Origin: Oceanimonas pelagia
Lineage (GTDB): Bacteria > Pseudomonadota > Gammaproteobacteria > Enterobacterales > Aeromonadaceae
Length of the DNA stretch: 64,000 bases
Direction of reading: 5' to 3'
NCBI RefSeq assembly: GCF_030849025.1
Contig: NZ_CP118224.1
Span: forward strand, 1,906,001-1,970,000
The notes beneath the pieces were generated by a model. That model saw only the letters and a program-made list of their open reading frames with translations, made no database searches and had not been told where the DNA came from. Below are positions 51,952 through 61,508 of the stretch, in pieces. The translations under genes and the position numbers were made by a program. Numbering within the stretch: position 1 is the stretch's first letter; every line of letters starts with the position of its first letter.

Positions 51952-54333
51952 TTACTTCCCGGCCTGCTCCGCCAGGTACAGCCAGGTGTCGATGACGGTG
52001 TCCGGGTTGAGGGACACGGAGTCGATGCCCTGCTCCACCAGCCAGGCGGCGAAGTCGGCGTGATCCGATGGGCCCTGGCCGCAGATGCCCACGTATTTGC
52101 CGGCCTTGCGGGCGGCCTGAATGGCCATGGCCAGCAGGGTTTTCACCGCCTCGTCGCGCTCGTCAAAGGAGCCCGCCACCAGGCCGGAGTCCCGATCCAG
52201 CCCCAGGGTGAGCTGGGTCATGTCGTTGGAGCCGATGGAGAAGCCGTCGAAATAGTTGAGGAACTTGTCCGCCAGCAGGGCGTTGGACGGCAGCTCGCAC
52301 ATCATGATCACCTTGAGGCCGTTTTCGCCGCGCTTGAGGCCGTTCTCGCCGAGAATGTCGATGACCGACGCGGCTTCCTTCAGGGTGCGCACGAAGGGGA
52401 TCATGATCTCGACGTTGGTCAGGCCCATGTCGCCCCGCACCCGCTTCATGGCCTCGCACTCCATGGCAAAGCAGTCCTGGAAGTCCTCGGAAATGTAACG
52501 GGAGGCACCGCGGAAGCCCAGCATGGGGTTTTCCTCGTCCGGCTCGTAGGCATCGCCACCGAGCAGGTTGGCGTATTCGTTCGACTTGAAGTCGGACATG
52601 CGCACGATCACCCGCTCCGGCCAGAAGGCGGCGGCCAGGGTGGCGATGCCCTCGGTCAGCTTGGCCACGAAGAACTCCCGCGGGCTGTCGTAGCCGGCGA
52701 TGATTTCGTCGATCTTGAGCTTGAGCTCGGGGCTCTGGCTGTCGTAGTTGAGCAGCGCCTTGGGGTGCACGCCGATCATGCGGTTGATGATGAACTCCAG
52801 CCGCGCCAGGCCCACGCCGGCGTTGGGCAACTGGGCAAAGTCAAAGGCCCGGTCGGGGTTGCCCACGTTCATCATCACCTTCACCGGCGAGGCGGGCATG
52901 GAGCCCACTTCCGAGGTGTTGACGTTGAACTCCAGCTTGCCGTTATAGATGAAGCCGGTGTCGCCTTCGGCACAGGACACGGTCACCTGCTGGCCGTCCT
53001 GCACCAGTTCGGTGGCATTGCCACAGCCCACCACGGCGGGAATGCCGAGCTCGCGGGCAATGATGGCGGCGTGACAGGTGCGTCCGCCCCGGTTGGTGAC
53101 GATGGCGGCGGCGCGCTTCATGATCGGCTCCCAGTCCGGGTCGGTCATGTCGGTTACCAGCACATCGCCGGCCTTGATTTCGTCCATCTGCTCGATGCTG
53201 TCGATGACCTTGGCGGTGCCGGCACCAATCTTGTGGCCAATGGCGCGGCCCTCGGCGATCACTTCGCCCTTCTGGCTCAGGGCAAAGCGCTCCAGCACGT
53301 TGGCGTCCTGGCGGCTGCGCACGGTTTCGGGCCGGGCCTGCACAATATAGAGGTTGCCGTCCACCCCGTCTTTCGCCCACTCGATGTCCATGGGACGGCC
53401 GTAGTGTTTTTCGATGATCATGGCCTGCTTGGCCAGCTCCATCACCTCGTCGTTGGTGAGCGAGAACCGGCGGCGTTCTTCCCGGCTGGTTTCCTTGATC
53501 TCCACCTGCTTGCCCAGCTCCTGAGCACTGGCGTAAATCATTTTCTGCAGCTTGGAGCCCAGGGTCTTGCGCACCACCGCCGGTCGGCCGGCGGTCAGGG
53601 TGGGCTTGTGCACGTAGAACTCGTCGGGGTTGACCGCGCCCTGCACCACCATTTCACCCAGGCCCCAGGCGGAGGTGACGAACACCACCTGATCAAAGCC
53701 GGACTCGGTGTCCAGGGTGAACATCACGCCGGAGGCGCCGATGTCGGAGCGCACCATGCGCTGAATGCCGGCGGACAGCGCCACGCCCTTGTGGTCGTAG
53801 CCCTGGTGCACCCGGTAGGAAATGGCGCGATCGTTGAACAGGGAGGCAAACACGTGCTTGATGGCTTCCATCACCGCGTCCAGACCGCGCACGTTGAGGA
53901 AGGTTTCCTGCTGGCCGGCAAAAGAGGCGTCGGGCATGTCTTCGGCAGTGGCGGAAGAACGCACCGCGAACGAGGCCTCATCACCGGCCTTGCCGGCCAG
54001 CTCGTCGTAGGCTTCGCGAATGGCCGTTTCCAGCCCGGGCTGGAACGGGGTGTCGATCACCCACTGGCGAATGGTCCGGCCGGCTTCGCCCAGGGCGGCG
54101 ATGTTGTCCACGTCGAGCCGGTCGAGCAGGTCGTGAATCCTGTCGTTCAGCCCGCTCTGCTCGAGAAATTCGTTAAAGGCAAAGGCGGTGGTTGCAAAGC
54201 CGCCGGGCACCGACACACCGGCGCCGGCCAGCTGGCTTATCATCTCGCCCAGTGAGGCGTTCTTGCCGCCAACCCGGTCCACGTCATGCATGCCGAGTTG
54301 TTCATACCAAATCACATATTCCTGCACTGCCAC
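51952..54333 (-). CDS. ppsA: Phosphoenolpyruvate synthase
   Basis: 793 residues, the E. coli PpsA length (792). Makes PEP from pyruvate and ATP for gluconeogenesis. Order: N-terminal ATP-grasp domain ([40 protein letters not shown]), central swivelling domain with the phosphorylated histidine in [20 protein letters not shown], and C-terminal PEP/pyruvate barrel ([30 protein letters not shown]). Divergent from ppsR, which controls its activity by phosphorylation of a threonine next to the catalytic histidine. Confidence 0.97.
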   Translation of the reverse strand: MAVQEYVIWYEQLGMHDVDRVGGKNASLGEMISQLAGAGVSVPGGFATTAFAFNEFLEQSGLNDRIHDLLDRLDVDNIAALGEAGRTIRQWVIDTPFQPGLETAIREAYDELAGKAGDEASFAVRSSATAEDMPDASFAGQQETFLNVRGLDAVMEAIKHVFASLFNDRAISYRVHQGYDHKGVALSAGIQRMVRSDIGASGVMFTLDTESGFDQVVFVTSAWGLGEMVVQGAVNPDEFYVHKPTLTAGRPAVVRKTLGSKLQKMIYASAQELGKQVEIKETSREERRRFSLTNDEVMELAKQAMIIEKHYGRPMDIEWAKDGVDGNLYIVQARPETVRSRQDANVLERFALSQKGEVIAEGRAIGHKIGAGTAKVIDSIEQMDEIKAGDVLVTDMTDPDWEPIMKRAAAIVTNRGGRTCHAAIIARELGIPAVVGCGNATELVQDGQQVTVSCAEGDTGFIYNGKLEFNVNTSEVGSMPASPVKVMMNVGNPDRAFDFAQLPNAGVGLARLEFIINRMIGVHPKALLNYDSQSPELKLKIDEIIAGYDSPREFFVAKLTEGIATLAAAFWPERVIVRMSDFKSNEYANLLGGDAYEPDEENPMLGFRGASRYISEDFQDCFAMECEAMKRVRGDMGLTNVEIMIPFVRTLKEAASVIDILGENGLKRGENGLKVIMMCELPSNALLADKFLNYFDGFSIGSNDMTQLTLGLDRDSGLVAGSFDERDEAVKTLLAMAIQAARKAGKYVGICGQGPSDHADFAAWLVEQGIDSVSLNPDTVIDTWLYLAEQAGK

Positions 54334-54511
54334 GTCTCCACAAAAAGGGGTTTCGGGATATCCGTATCACAATTGATTTCTGTGTAAAAACAGGGCCTCT
54401 GGTATTGTTGTTAGGATGTGGGCCTGTACACGGTTTGATTCTACAATGGCCCCGAAAAGCGGGTAAACGCCCTGCCCGCCCCAATACCCGAAAGTGAGAT
54501 CTGGAGGCCCT

Positions 54512-55324
54512 GTGCACACGGTTTTTTATGTTTCCGATGGGACGGCGATCACAGCCGAAGTGTTTGGCCATGCGGTGCTGAGCCAGTTTCCCCTGCCCTT
54601 TGAGCAACTGACCTTTCCCTTTGTGGAGGATGAAGACAAGGCCCGTGCGGTACGGGATCGCATCAACGACAGTTTTCACCAGAGCGGCAAGAAACCTCTG
54701 GTATTTCATACCATCATCGACGATCGGCTGCGGGGCATCATTACCGCCAGCGAAGCCATGTGTTATGACTTTCTCAATACCTTTGTCGCCCCCATCGAGC
54801 AGCAACTGGGGGTCAGGGCCGAGCCCCGGGCCCACAAGGCCCACAGCATGGAGAACCGGCACCACTACGATCTGCGCATCGATGCGGTGAACTATGCCCT
54901 CGACAACGACGACGGCGTGACCACCAAGGAATACGACGAGGCCGACATCATCCTGGTGGGGGTATCCCGCTGCGGCAAGACTCCCACCAGCCTGTATCTG
55001 GCGCTGCAGTTCGGCATTCGCGTCGCCAACTATCCCTTTATCGATCAGGACATGCAGCAAATGAACCTGCCGCCCGCGCTCAAGGCCAACCGCCACAAGC
55101 TGTTCGGGCTGACCATAGACGCCAACCGGCTGCAGGAAATTCGCCAGCGCCGCCGGGCCGACAGCCGCTACGCCACCATAGAGCAGTGCCGTTACGAGCT
55201 GGGCCAGGTGGAACGGCTGTTCCGCATGGAGGCCATTCCCTTTATCGACACCACCTTTCACTCGGTGGAGGAAATCTCGGTCAAGATACTGGAGCGCACC
55301 GGCATACGCCGCAAAATTTACTAA
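54512..55324 (+). CDS. ppsR: PEP synthase regulatory protein (kinase/pyrophosphorylase)
   Basis: 270 residues, DUF299/PpsR family. P-loop [20 protein letters not shown] and start [20 protein letters not shown] are diagnostic. It inactivates PpsA by ADP-dependent threonine phosphorylation and reactivates it by Pi-dependent removal. GTG 54512 is chosen because GGAGG sits four bases upstream and the product starts like E. coli PpsR; an upstream in-frame GTG (54494) would include that ribosome site in the coding region. Confidence 0.94.
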   Translation: MHTVFYVSDGTAITAEVFGHAVLSQFPLPFEQLTFPFVEDEDKARAVRDRINDSFHQSGKKPLVFHTIIDDRLRGIITASEAMCYDFLNTFVAPIEQQLGVRAEPRAHKAHSMENRHHYDLRIDAVNYALDNDDGVTTKEYDEADIILVGVSRCGKTPTSLYLALQFGIRVANYPFIDQDMQQMNLPPALKANRHKLFGLTIDANRLQEIRQRRRADSRYATIEQCRYELGQVERLFRMEAIPFIDTTFHSVEEISVKILERTGIRRKIY

Positions 55325-55399
55325 TGCGGTAACGGCATTGATCCAGCACAAAAAACTGCGAGCAGAAACACAGTCCCACTCGCAAATATGAACAAAATA

Positions 55400-55453
55400 T
55401 TGATTTGGTGTTTACAAAAATGTATACATTGATCCCCGTGATTAACCACGGGG
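55400..55453 (+). promoter_or_regulatory. Promoter, palindromic operator and leader hairpin of the purine permease
   Basis: TTGATT (55400-55405), 17 bases, TATACA (55423-55428) form a good promoter. A perfect 12-bp palindrome AATGTATACATT (55419-55430) covers the -10, as expected of a repressor site. Just downstream, CCCCGTG (55434-55440) and CACGGGG (55447-55453) form a 7-bp hairpin at about the transcript start. The rest of the 275-base gap shows nothing else. Confidence 0.65.
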
Positions 55454-55599
55454 TCAGCCACCCCATGAGTTGGACACAAATGAGCCAAACTCGAAGCTCA
55501 GACACTGCGGTGTGGTTCTGTCAGCCTTTTTATATAACCAGATAACGACGGCAGGCAGTGAACAACAACTCACTTGAGCAACCCTCAGGGACTTATGCA

Positions 55600-57018
55600 A
55601 TGAAACACAGCCAAAGCAAATCGGTATTCGATTACTACGGCAAGCCGTCTTTCGGTAAAGCACTGCCGCTCTCCTTCCAGCACATTCTGGCGATGATCAT
55701 GGGTGCGGTAACGCCGCCGCTTATCGTGGCCGGGGTGTCCGGGGCCAATGGCCAGGAAACCATGATGCTGGTGCAACTTGCCCTGCTGTTCTCGGGTATT
55801 TCCACCCTGCTGCAGCTTTACCCTGTCGGTCGCTTTGGCGCCGGCGTACCCACCATTTTCGGTGTGGGCTTTGCCTATGTACCCAGCCTGATTGCCGTTG
55901 GCTCTGTTTACGGTATTCCCGGCATTCTCGGTGCCCAGATCGCCGGCGGTATCGCCATGATCATCGTCGGCCTGTTTATCAAGCAAATCCGCCATCTGTT
56001 TCCGCCTGTGGTGGCCGGTACCGTGGTACTGGTGATCGGCCTGTCGTTGTATGACATCGCCATCAAGTACATGGCCGGCAGCGGCAATGTCAACGCCGAC
56101 GGCTTTGGCAGTGGCCAGAACTGGCTGGTGGGCATCACCACCCTGGCGGTGGTACTGCTGTGCTCCCAGTTTGGCAAGGGCTACCTGCGCCTGGCCGCCA
56201 TTATCGTGGGCATTATCGTGGGTTACCTGATGTCCTTTGCCTTTGGCATGGTGGACTTCACCAGCCTGCACCAGGCACCCTGGATCATTGTGCCCACGCC
56301 CTTCTCCATGGGCATTGAGTTCCATGCCTCGGCGGTGATTTCCATGGTGGTGATCTGCATTGTGAACTCGGTGCAGACCATCGGCGACCTGTCTGCCACC
56401 ACGGTCGGCGGCATGAACCGCGAGCTGAAAGACAAGGAACTGTCCGGCGGCCTGCTGGGCAACGGCCTGTGCACCCTGGTGGGCTCCATTTTCGGTGCCC
56501 TGCCCACCGCTTCCTTCAGCCAGAACGTGGGCATCGTGGCCATGACCAAAGTGATCAGCCGCTACGTGCTGGGCATTGCCGCCGTGTTCCTGGTCATTGC
56601 CGGCCTGCTGCCCAAGTTCGGCGCCGTGATGACCACCATTCCCTACCCGGTACTGGGCGGCGCCACCATTATCGTGTTCGGCATGATCACCATGACCGGT
56701 ATTCAGCTGCTGGTCAAAGACGAGTTGTCTTCCCGCAACATCACCATAGTGGCGCTGTCGGTCGCGCTGGCCATGGGGATCAATGCCGTGCCCGAGGCCA
56801 TCGCCCAGCTGGGTGACACCGCCCGCATGCTGATCGGTTCGCCGGTGATTGTGGCCGCCAGCGTGGCCTTTGTACTGAACATGATACTGCCCAAGAAGTC
56901 CCTGAAGGACGAAGCCCGCGAGCGCGAGGAAATTGAACGCCAGATGAACCAGGGCACCGTCAAATCCGAGGCCAAGAACGACAACGCCCAGCTGCGCGAA
57001 GCCAACGCCAGCAACTGA
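55600..57018 (+). CDS. NCS2-family nucleobase:cation symporter (xanthine/urate type)
   Basis: 472 residues, 12 or more predicted helices (UraA fold). The NCS2 signature reads FSQNVGIVAMTKVISR; glutamine in QNVG is the form found in xanthine and uric-acid carriers, whereas uracil carriers have ENIG. N-terminus PLSFQHILAMIMGAVTPPLI is typical. Start ATG 55600 with AGGGA upstream; a GTG at 55558 would add 14 residues. The charged C-terminal tail (KDEAREREEIERQMNQ) is cytoplasmic. Which purine it carries cannot be fixed from sequence. Confidence 0.87.
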   Translation: MKHSQSKSVFDYYGKPSFGKALPLSFQHILAMIMGAVTPPLIVAGVSGANGQETMMLVQLALLFSGISTLLQLYPVGRFGAGVPTIFGVGFAYVPSLIAVGSVYGIPGILGAQIAGGIAMIIVGLFIKQIRHLFPPVVAGTVVLVIGLSLYDIAIKYMAGSGNVNADGFGSGQNWLVGITTLAVVLLCSQFGKGYLRLAAIIVGIIVGYLMSFAFGMVDFTSLHQAPWIIVPTPFSMGIEFHASAVISMVVICIVNSVQTIGDLSATTVGGMNRELKDKELSGGLLGNGLCTLVGSIFGALPTASFSQNVGIVAMTKVISRYVLGIAAVFLVIAGLLPKFGAVMTTIPYPVLGGATIIVFGMITMTGIQLLVKDELSSRNITIVALSVALAMGINAVPEAIAQLGDTARMLIGSPVIVAASVAFVLNMILPKKSLKDEAREREEIERQMNQGTVKSEAKNDNAQLREANASN

Positions 57019-57058
57019 AAGGGCAAGCCTGCGGGCAAGGATGAAAGTCCACAGTGAC

Positions 57059-57084
57059 AAAAGCCGGTCGAATGACCGGCTTTT
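57059..57084. terminator. Bidirectional terminator between permease and ovoA
   Basis: AAAAGCCGGTC (57059-57069), loop GAAT, GACCGGCTTTT (57074-57084) followed by more T. It lies between convergent genes. Confidence 0.9.
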
Positions 57085-57163
57085 TTGTGGTTGCCACAGG
57101 GCAACAGACGAGTGGGGTGTGAGGGGTAATTTTCTTCCCTTACCCCTCACTGGCTTATGCGGT

Positions 57164-59278
57164 TTACTTCAGTTTCCAGACCGTCATCTCGGCCAGGGTA
57201 TGCTGAAACTTGCGCCGGGTCTCGCGAATGACAAAGGGAATATCCTGCCGGCCCACCAGTTCAAAGTGCTCCCCCAGGACCGCCTTCAGGCCGTCGAGGG
57301 TGGTGAAGTTCTCGCCGTTGACCTTGATGCCCCCCAGCCACCTGGCCTTGGGAGTGTATTCCTCCAGCCAGGTGTAGGGTGAGGTCAGCACCAGGCAGCC
57401 GCTTCGGTTCAGACGCTGGTGCACCTTGCTCAGAAACGCCGCCGGATCGTACAGCCGGTCGATCAGGTTGCCGCAGAAGATCAGATCGTAACCGGTAAAG
57501 CGGGGCTTGAGGTTGTGGGCGTCGCCCTGCACAAACTCGATGCGGTCGGCCACCCCGGCATAGCCCATTTGTTCGAGGCTGGCCTCCTTGAACTCCACCA
57601 GCTCCCCTTCGGTGGGAATGGCAAACCGGGTCTGGCCGCTTTCCTTGAGCTGAAAACCGTGCTGAATAAAGCGGGCGGAAAAATCGATGCCGTCCACCCG
57701 GTCAAAATGGCGCGCCAGCTCGAAACTGGCCCGGCCCACCGAGCAGCCCAGATCCAGCGCCCGGCCCTTGCTCACATGCGGCAGGTGCCCCAGCAGCGCA
57801 TTGACACAGGCTACCGGATAGTTGGGCACGCCGAAATACGCATCCCCATAGTGAAATTCCAGGTACTGAGCAACCAGCTCATCGGTTTCGTAGGTGTTTA
57901 CAGGCTCCACAGGGACCTCGGGGTTGTCGGATTCAATGTAGCGAAAGCCCGCATGCTGAAAGAAATGCCGGCGAAAGGCATAGCGGGAGTAACGGGTGGC
58001 CTCGTTGCCGGTGGAAATCCACGAGCCCCCCTTGAACAGGTTGTGCCGGTTGTCAAAGGTAGGGGTGGAAAAGTCGTCGTAAAGGGGGTGCACCTCAAAC
58101 CCGGGAAAACCGTCAATGGGGGTCTCGGTCCACTGCCAGACGTTGCCGACAATGTCGTAAATGCCACCGGTCTCAAACCGGTTGACCGGGCAGGACGAGG
58201 CGAAATACTCCAGGTTGAGGTTGCCCGGGGCCCGCGGCCAATCGGGCTGATCAGCGTCGATGCGGTTGCGCAGCAGGGTCCATTCGGCCTCGGTGGGCAG
58301 GCGAATGTGGCGGCCGGTTTGCACCGCCTTCCAGTTACAGAAGGCCTTGGCCTCGAGGTAGTTCACTTCCACCGGCCAGTTCAGCGGCAACGGCACTTCT
58401 TCCAGCAGGTTGCGCTGCCGGTATTCGCCGTGATGTTGCCGCCAGAAACGGGGCATGCCGGCCTGAGTGAAGCCCAGCCAGCGGCGGCCTTCCTCGGTCC
58501 AGTATTCCGGCTTTTGGTAGCCCCCATCCTGCACAAACTCCAGGAACTCGCCGTTGGACACCAGATATTTCGACACCCGGCAGGGCTGCACCTCCACGGT
58601 TTTGCTGCCGTATTCGTTGTCCCAGCCGTAAGTGGCCGCGCCGGCGGGTTTGCCCAGGGTAATGGTGTCACCTGCCACCGGCAGCAGGGCGTTCTGTGGC
58701 GCCGGTCCGGTCTCGGTGCAGGGCGTCCACAGGGGGTGAGGCCGAAGCTGCTCCAGGGGGAGCATGCGCATGATCACCGAGGAGGTTTCCAGGTGAATAC
58801 GCTCGTGCTCGATACCCATCAGCACTATCCAGGCGGCGCTGTCCTGGGTAATGGGCAGGCTCAGCGGCATGTCGCTGATAAACCGATCCACGGTATCGCG
58901 CACCCGGCGGCGGTACTCCCGCGTCTGGGCCAGGCCGGGCCAGTCGTAGTGAGCATCGTTGAGATCGTCCCAGGACATTTCGTCCACCCCGATGGCGAAC
59001 ATGGACTCCAGCCGTTCGTCGATGCGCTCGGGCAGGTACTTGCCCAGCACCAGCTTGTTGATGAAAAACACCGCGGTGTGGCCAAAATAGAAAATCAGCG
59101 GGTGGCGCAGGGGCTCGGGGCGGGAATAGTAGGCGGCCTCGGTGGCAATGCAGTCGAACAGCGCCTCGTAGAGACTGAAGGTCTGGTGAAAATAGCGGCG
59201 AATTTCCTCTCGCTTGTGCGCCGGACTCGTGCCGGTGAGCAGCGGCGTCCGGGTTACGGCATCTGCCAGTGTGTGCAT
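57164..59278 (-). CDS. ovoA: Ovothiol synthase OvoA (5-histidylcysteine sulfoxide synthase and methyltransferase)
   Basis: 704 residues with the three OvoA parts: N-terminal DinB-like domain (about 25-180) supplying iron ligands in FYFGHTAVFF and MGIEHERIHLETSS (HxxxHxE), a formylglycine-generating-enzyme-like sulfoxide synthase domain (about 200-450, GWDNEYG, GGIYDIVGNVWQWTE, LFKGGSWIS) and a C-terminal SAM methyltransferase (about 480-704, LDLGCSVGRASFELARHFD). OvoA joins histidine and cysteine oxidatively at C5 and later N-methylates the thiohistidine. The partner lyase OvoB is not in the window. Start ATG 59276-59278 is chosen for AGGGA upstream; ATG 59284 sits too close to it. Confidence 0.93.
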   Translation of the reverse strand: MHTLADAVTRTPLLTGTSPAHKREEIRRYFHQTFSLYEALFDCIATEAAYYSRPEPLRHPLIFYFGHTAVFFINKLVLGKYLPERIDERLESMFAIGVDEMSWDDLNDAHYDWPGLAQTREYRRRVRDTVDRFISDMPLSLPITQDSAAWIVLMGIEHERIHLETSSVIMRMLPLEQLRPHPLWTPCTETGPAPQNALLPVAGDTITLGKPAGAATYGWDNEYGSKTVEVQPCRVSKYLVSNGEFLEFVQDGGYQKPEYWTEEGRRWLGFTQAGMPRFWRQHHGEYRQRNLLEEVPLPLNWPVEVNYLEAKAFCNWKAVQTGRHIRLPTEAEWTLLRNRIDADQPDWPRAPGNLNLEYFASSCPVNRFETGGIYDIVGNVWQWTETPIDGFPGFEVHPLYDDFSTPTFDNRHNLFKGGSWISTGNEATRYSRYAFRRHFFQHAGFRYIESDNPEVPVEPVNTYETDELVAQYLEFHYGDAYFGVPNYPVACVNALLGHLPHVSKGRALDLGCSVGRASFELARHFDRVDGIDFSARFIQHGFQLKESGQTRFAIPTEGELVEFKEASLEQMGYAGVADRIEFVQGDAHNLKPRFTGYDLIFCGNLIDRLYDPAAFLSKVHQRLNRSGCLVLTSPYTWLEEYTPKARWLGGIKVNGENFTTLDGLKAVLGEHFELVGRQDIPFVIRETRRKFQHTLAEMTVWKLK

Positions 59279-59461
59279 AAACATGTCCCTGATCACATTT
59301 TTTGTTTACGTTACCTTGGCATGGGCCAAATGAGAAGCCTGAAGACCCGAGCCAGAGGACCCGCCCGTGAGAATTTTCCTTCACCGGTCCCGCCCCATTT
59401 TCCGGCGCACGACCTTGTGCTATAACCAATCCCCCTCTTATTACTCAATACAGGAAGTATC

Positions 59462-59788
59462 ATGTCTCAAGCCGACGCCCAGTTCGATAATGTTTCCGTC
59501 GAAACCCGCGCCAATGTCTATCACGACGGCAAGGTCACCAGCCGGGTGGTGAAGTTCGCCGACGGCAGCCACAAAACCCTGGGCATCATGCTGCCGGGTG
59601 AATACACCTTTGGTACCGAGGCCGCCGAGCTGATGGAAATCACCGCCGGCAGCCTGGAAGTACAGCTGCCGGGCAGCGACGAATGGCTGCACATTGAGGG
59701 CGGCCAGTCCTTTGACGTGCCCGCCAACGCCAGCTTCAAGCTCAAGGTGCACAGCCTGGTGGACTACTGCTGCTCCTACTTCAAGTAA
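59462..59788 (+). CDS. ppnP: Pyrimidine/purine nucleoside phosphorylase PpnP
   Basis: 108 residues, single cupin, matching PpnP (YaiE, DUF1255): VYHDGKVTSRVVKF, GIMLPGEYTFGTEAAELMEI, QSFDVPANASFKLKV and a final YCCSYFK. Phosphorolyses several nucleosides. CAGGAAG before ATG 59462. Divergent from ovoA, convergent with the diguanylate cyclase gene two bases away. Confidence 0.94.
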   Translation: MSQADAQFDNVSVETRANVYHDGKVTSRVVKFADGSHKTLGIMLPGEYTFGTEAAELMEITAGSLEVQLPGSDEWLHIEGGQSFDVPANASFKLKVHSLVDYCCSYFK

Positions 59789-59790
59789 GC

Positions 59791-61497
59791 CTATTCGGGC
59801 CGGCTCCGGCCGGCCCCGCATGCTTCAGGCGGCGCGCACAGGCGGTTACGCCCCTGCTTCTTGGCGGCATACAGGGCCCTGTCGGCCCGGCCCACAAAGT
59901 CCTCGATGCGATCCCGCTGCCCGGGTACGCCGGCCACCACCCCGAGACTCAGGGTCACAATGCCAAATTCCGACTGGCAATGTTCAATCTCCAGCTCCCG
60001 TACCGCATTCAGCAGCCGTCCGGCCACATGACGGGCCTGCCACAAATCCAGTTCCGGCAACAGCACGATAAATTCCTCGCCGCCGTAGCGGGCCACCATG
60101 TCCCCCTGGCGATGCAACTGGCCGGCCAGCGCCTGAGCCACCCGGTGCAGACACTCATCCCCCTGCTGATGGCCGTAGGCATCGTTAAAGCGCTTGAAGT
60201 AGTCAATGTCGCCCATGATGATTCCCAGCGGGCGTTGCTCACGCTGGGCCCGGCGCCATTCGCCCTCCAGGTGGCGATCAAAGCAGCGCCGGTTGGCGAT
60301 GCGGGTCAGCTCATCCACTTCGCTCAGGCGCTGCAGCGACTGATTCATTTCCTGCAAATGACGGTTGGCCCGGGCCAGCTGCTGCTCGGCACTCTGACGG
60401 GCATTGACGAACACCTCAAAGGTGGCCCCCATGCGGCTGATTTCGTCATCGCCGGCGGTGGGAATGGGCACCGGCACTCCCTCGCCATGAGACTGCATGG
60501 CAAGGCTGAGATGGTTGATGCGCTGAATAACCGCCCGGCGAATGTAAAAAATGGCGCCCAGGGTGATCAGCACCAGTACCACTGACGCCGCCAGCAATCC
60601 GGCTACCGAGCGTTGCATCAGCGCCTGCTGCTCCTGCAGGGCCTGCTGGGCCGAAGCCTTGAGCCGTTGGTGATAGCCAAAGGTGGCGCTGGTCAGCTTT
60701 TGCGCCAGCACCCGGGTCTGCCGGGCGGTGGCCAGGGTGGCACGGGCATGACGCAACAGCGGCCCCCGCTGGCTGAACACCGCCGGCAACTGCTGCTCAA
60801 GCCGGTGGCGCAGGGCAATAAAGTCGGGGTGGGTCAGCGTCAGGCCGGCCAGCACCTGCAACTGCTGCCGGCAATAGGAGCGCAGCCGGCTGATGTGCCC
60901 CGGGCGTTCCGCACTCAGGGCCGCGGCGGCATAGCCAATTGCGGCCAGTGCAGGTCCGGCAAAGCGCTGCTCGGGCAGCGGCTGGCCCTCATCCGCCGGC
61001 AGATCGGACACCTTGGTCAACAGCAGAAACAATTCATCCACCCGCTGAAACTGCCCGGCCTGCAGCTCCTGCTCGGCACGCAAGCGCTCGTTCAGCCGGT
61101 CGAGGCTGCTGAAAAAGGGCGCCTGCCAGCGATCCAGGGCAAGGGCATCGGCGGCGCTGACGGAAGCCCCCTGCTGCGTCAGCCGCTCGCGCGTGGCCTG
61201 ATAAATGCTGGCCAGGTTTTCCACCCGGCGATTGCCGGCGCTGACGGAGCGATCATTGCCCACCAGCAATTCATACACTTCGGCGGCAATGGTTTCGGCG
61301 TCCCGGGTCAGCTCGGCGGCGATCATGGCCCGCTCAAAATGGCTGCCCACCGCCCCCGCCAGCCGGGAATACTGACTGAAGATCACATAGGCAAAAAGCG
61401 AGGCCGACAACAGATAAAGCCCGAACACCAGCATGATGACGAGGGTCAGCCGGCGGCCCAGGCTGCCGCCCGGTTTGCGGTTAGCGCTGCTGGCCAT
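59791..61497 (-). CDS. Membrane diguanylate cyclase (periplasmic sensor-HAMP-GGDEF)
   Basis: 568 residues. First membrane helix about 17-40, a helical periplasmic region of about 250 residues, second helix 297-319, HAMP linker (about 320-372), coiled segment, then GGDEF domain (about 395-560). The active-site motif is GGEEF (472-476), catalytically competent, and the inhibitory site RxxD (RQGD, 463-466) lies five residues before it, so product inhibition is expected. Start ATG 61495-61497. Eleven bases downstream of a periplasmic amino-acid-binding protein gene, whose product is a likely ligand partner for the periplasmic domain. Confidence 0.92.
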   Translation of the reverse strand: MASSANRKPGGSLGRRLTLVIMLVFGLYLLSASLFAYVIFSQYSRLAGAVGSHFERAMIAAELTRDAETIAAEVYELLVGNDRSVSAGNRRVENLASIYQATRERLTQQGASVSAADALALDRWQAPFFSSLDRLNERLRAEQELQAGQFQRVDELFLLLTKVSDLPADEGQPLPEQRFAGPALAAIGYAAAALSAERPGHISRLRSYCRQQLQVLAGLTLTHPDFIALRHRLEQQLPAVFSQRGPLLRHARATLATARQTRVLAQKLTSATFGYHQRLKASAQQALQEQQALMQRSVAGLLAASVVLVLITLGAIFYIRRAVIQRINHLSLAMQSHGEGVPVPIPTAGDDEISRMGATFEVFVNARQSAEQQLARANRHLQEMNQSLQRLSEVDELTRIANRRCFDRHLEGEWRRAQREQRPLGIIMGDIDYFKRFNDAYGHQQGDECLHRVAQALAGQLHRQGDMVARYGGEEFIVLLPELDLWQARHVAGRLLNAVRELEIEHCQSEFGIVTLSLGVVAGVPGQRDRIEDFVGRADRALYAAKKQGRNRLCAPPEACGAGRSRPE

Positions 61498-61508
61498 GAC
61501 GGGGGCGC

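Noticed and set aside
54334..54511. Cra/FruR site in the ppsA-ppsR divergent gap
   Set aside because: No match close to TGAATCGATTCA; TTGATTC at 54434 is only a weak half-site.
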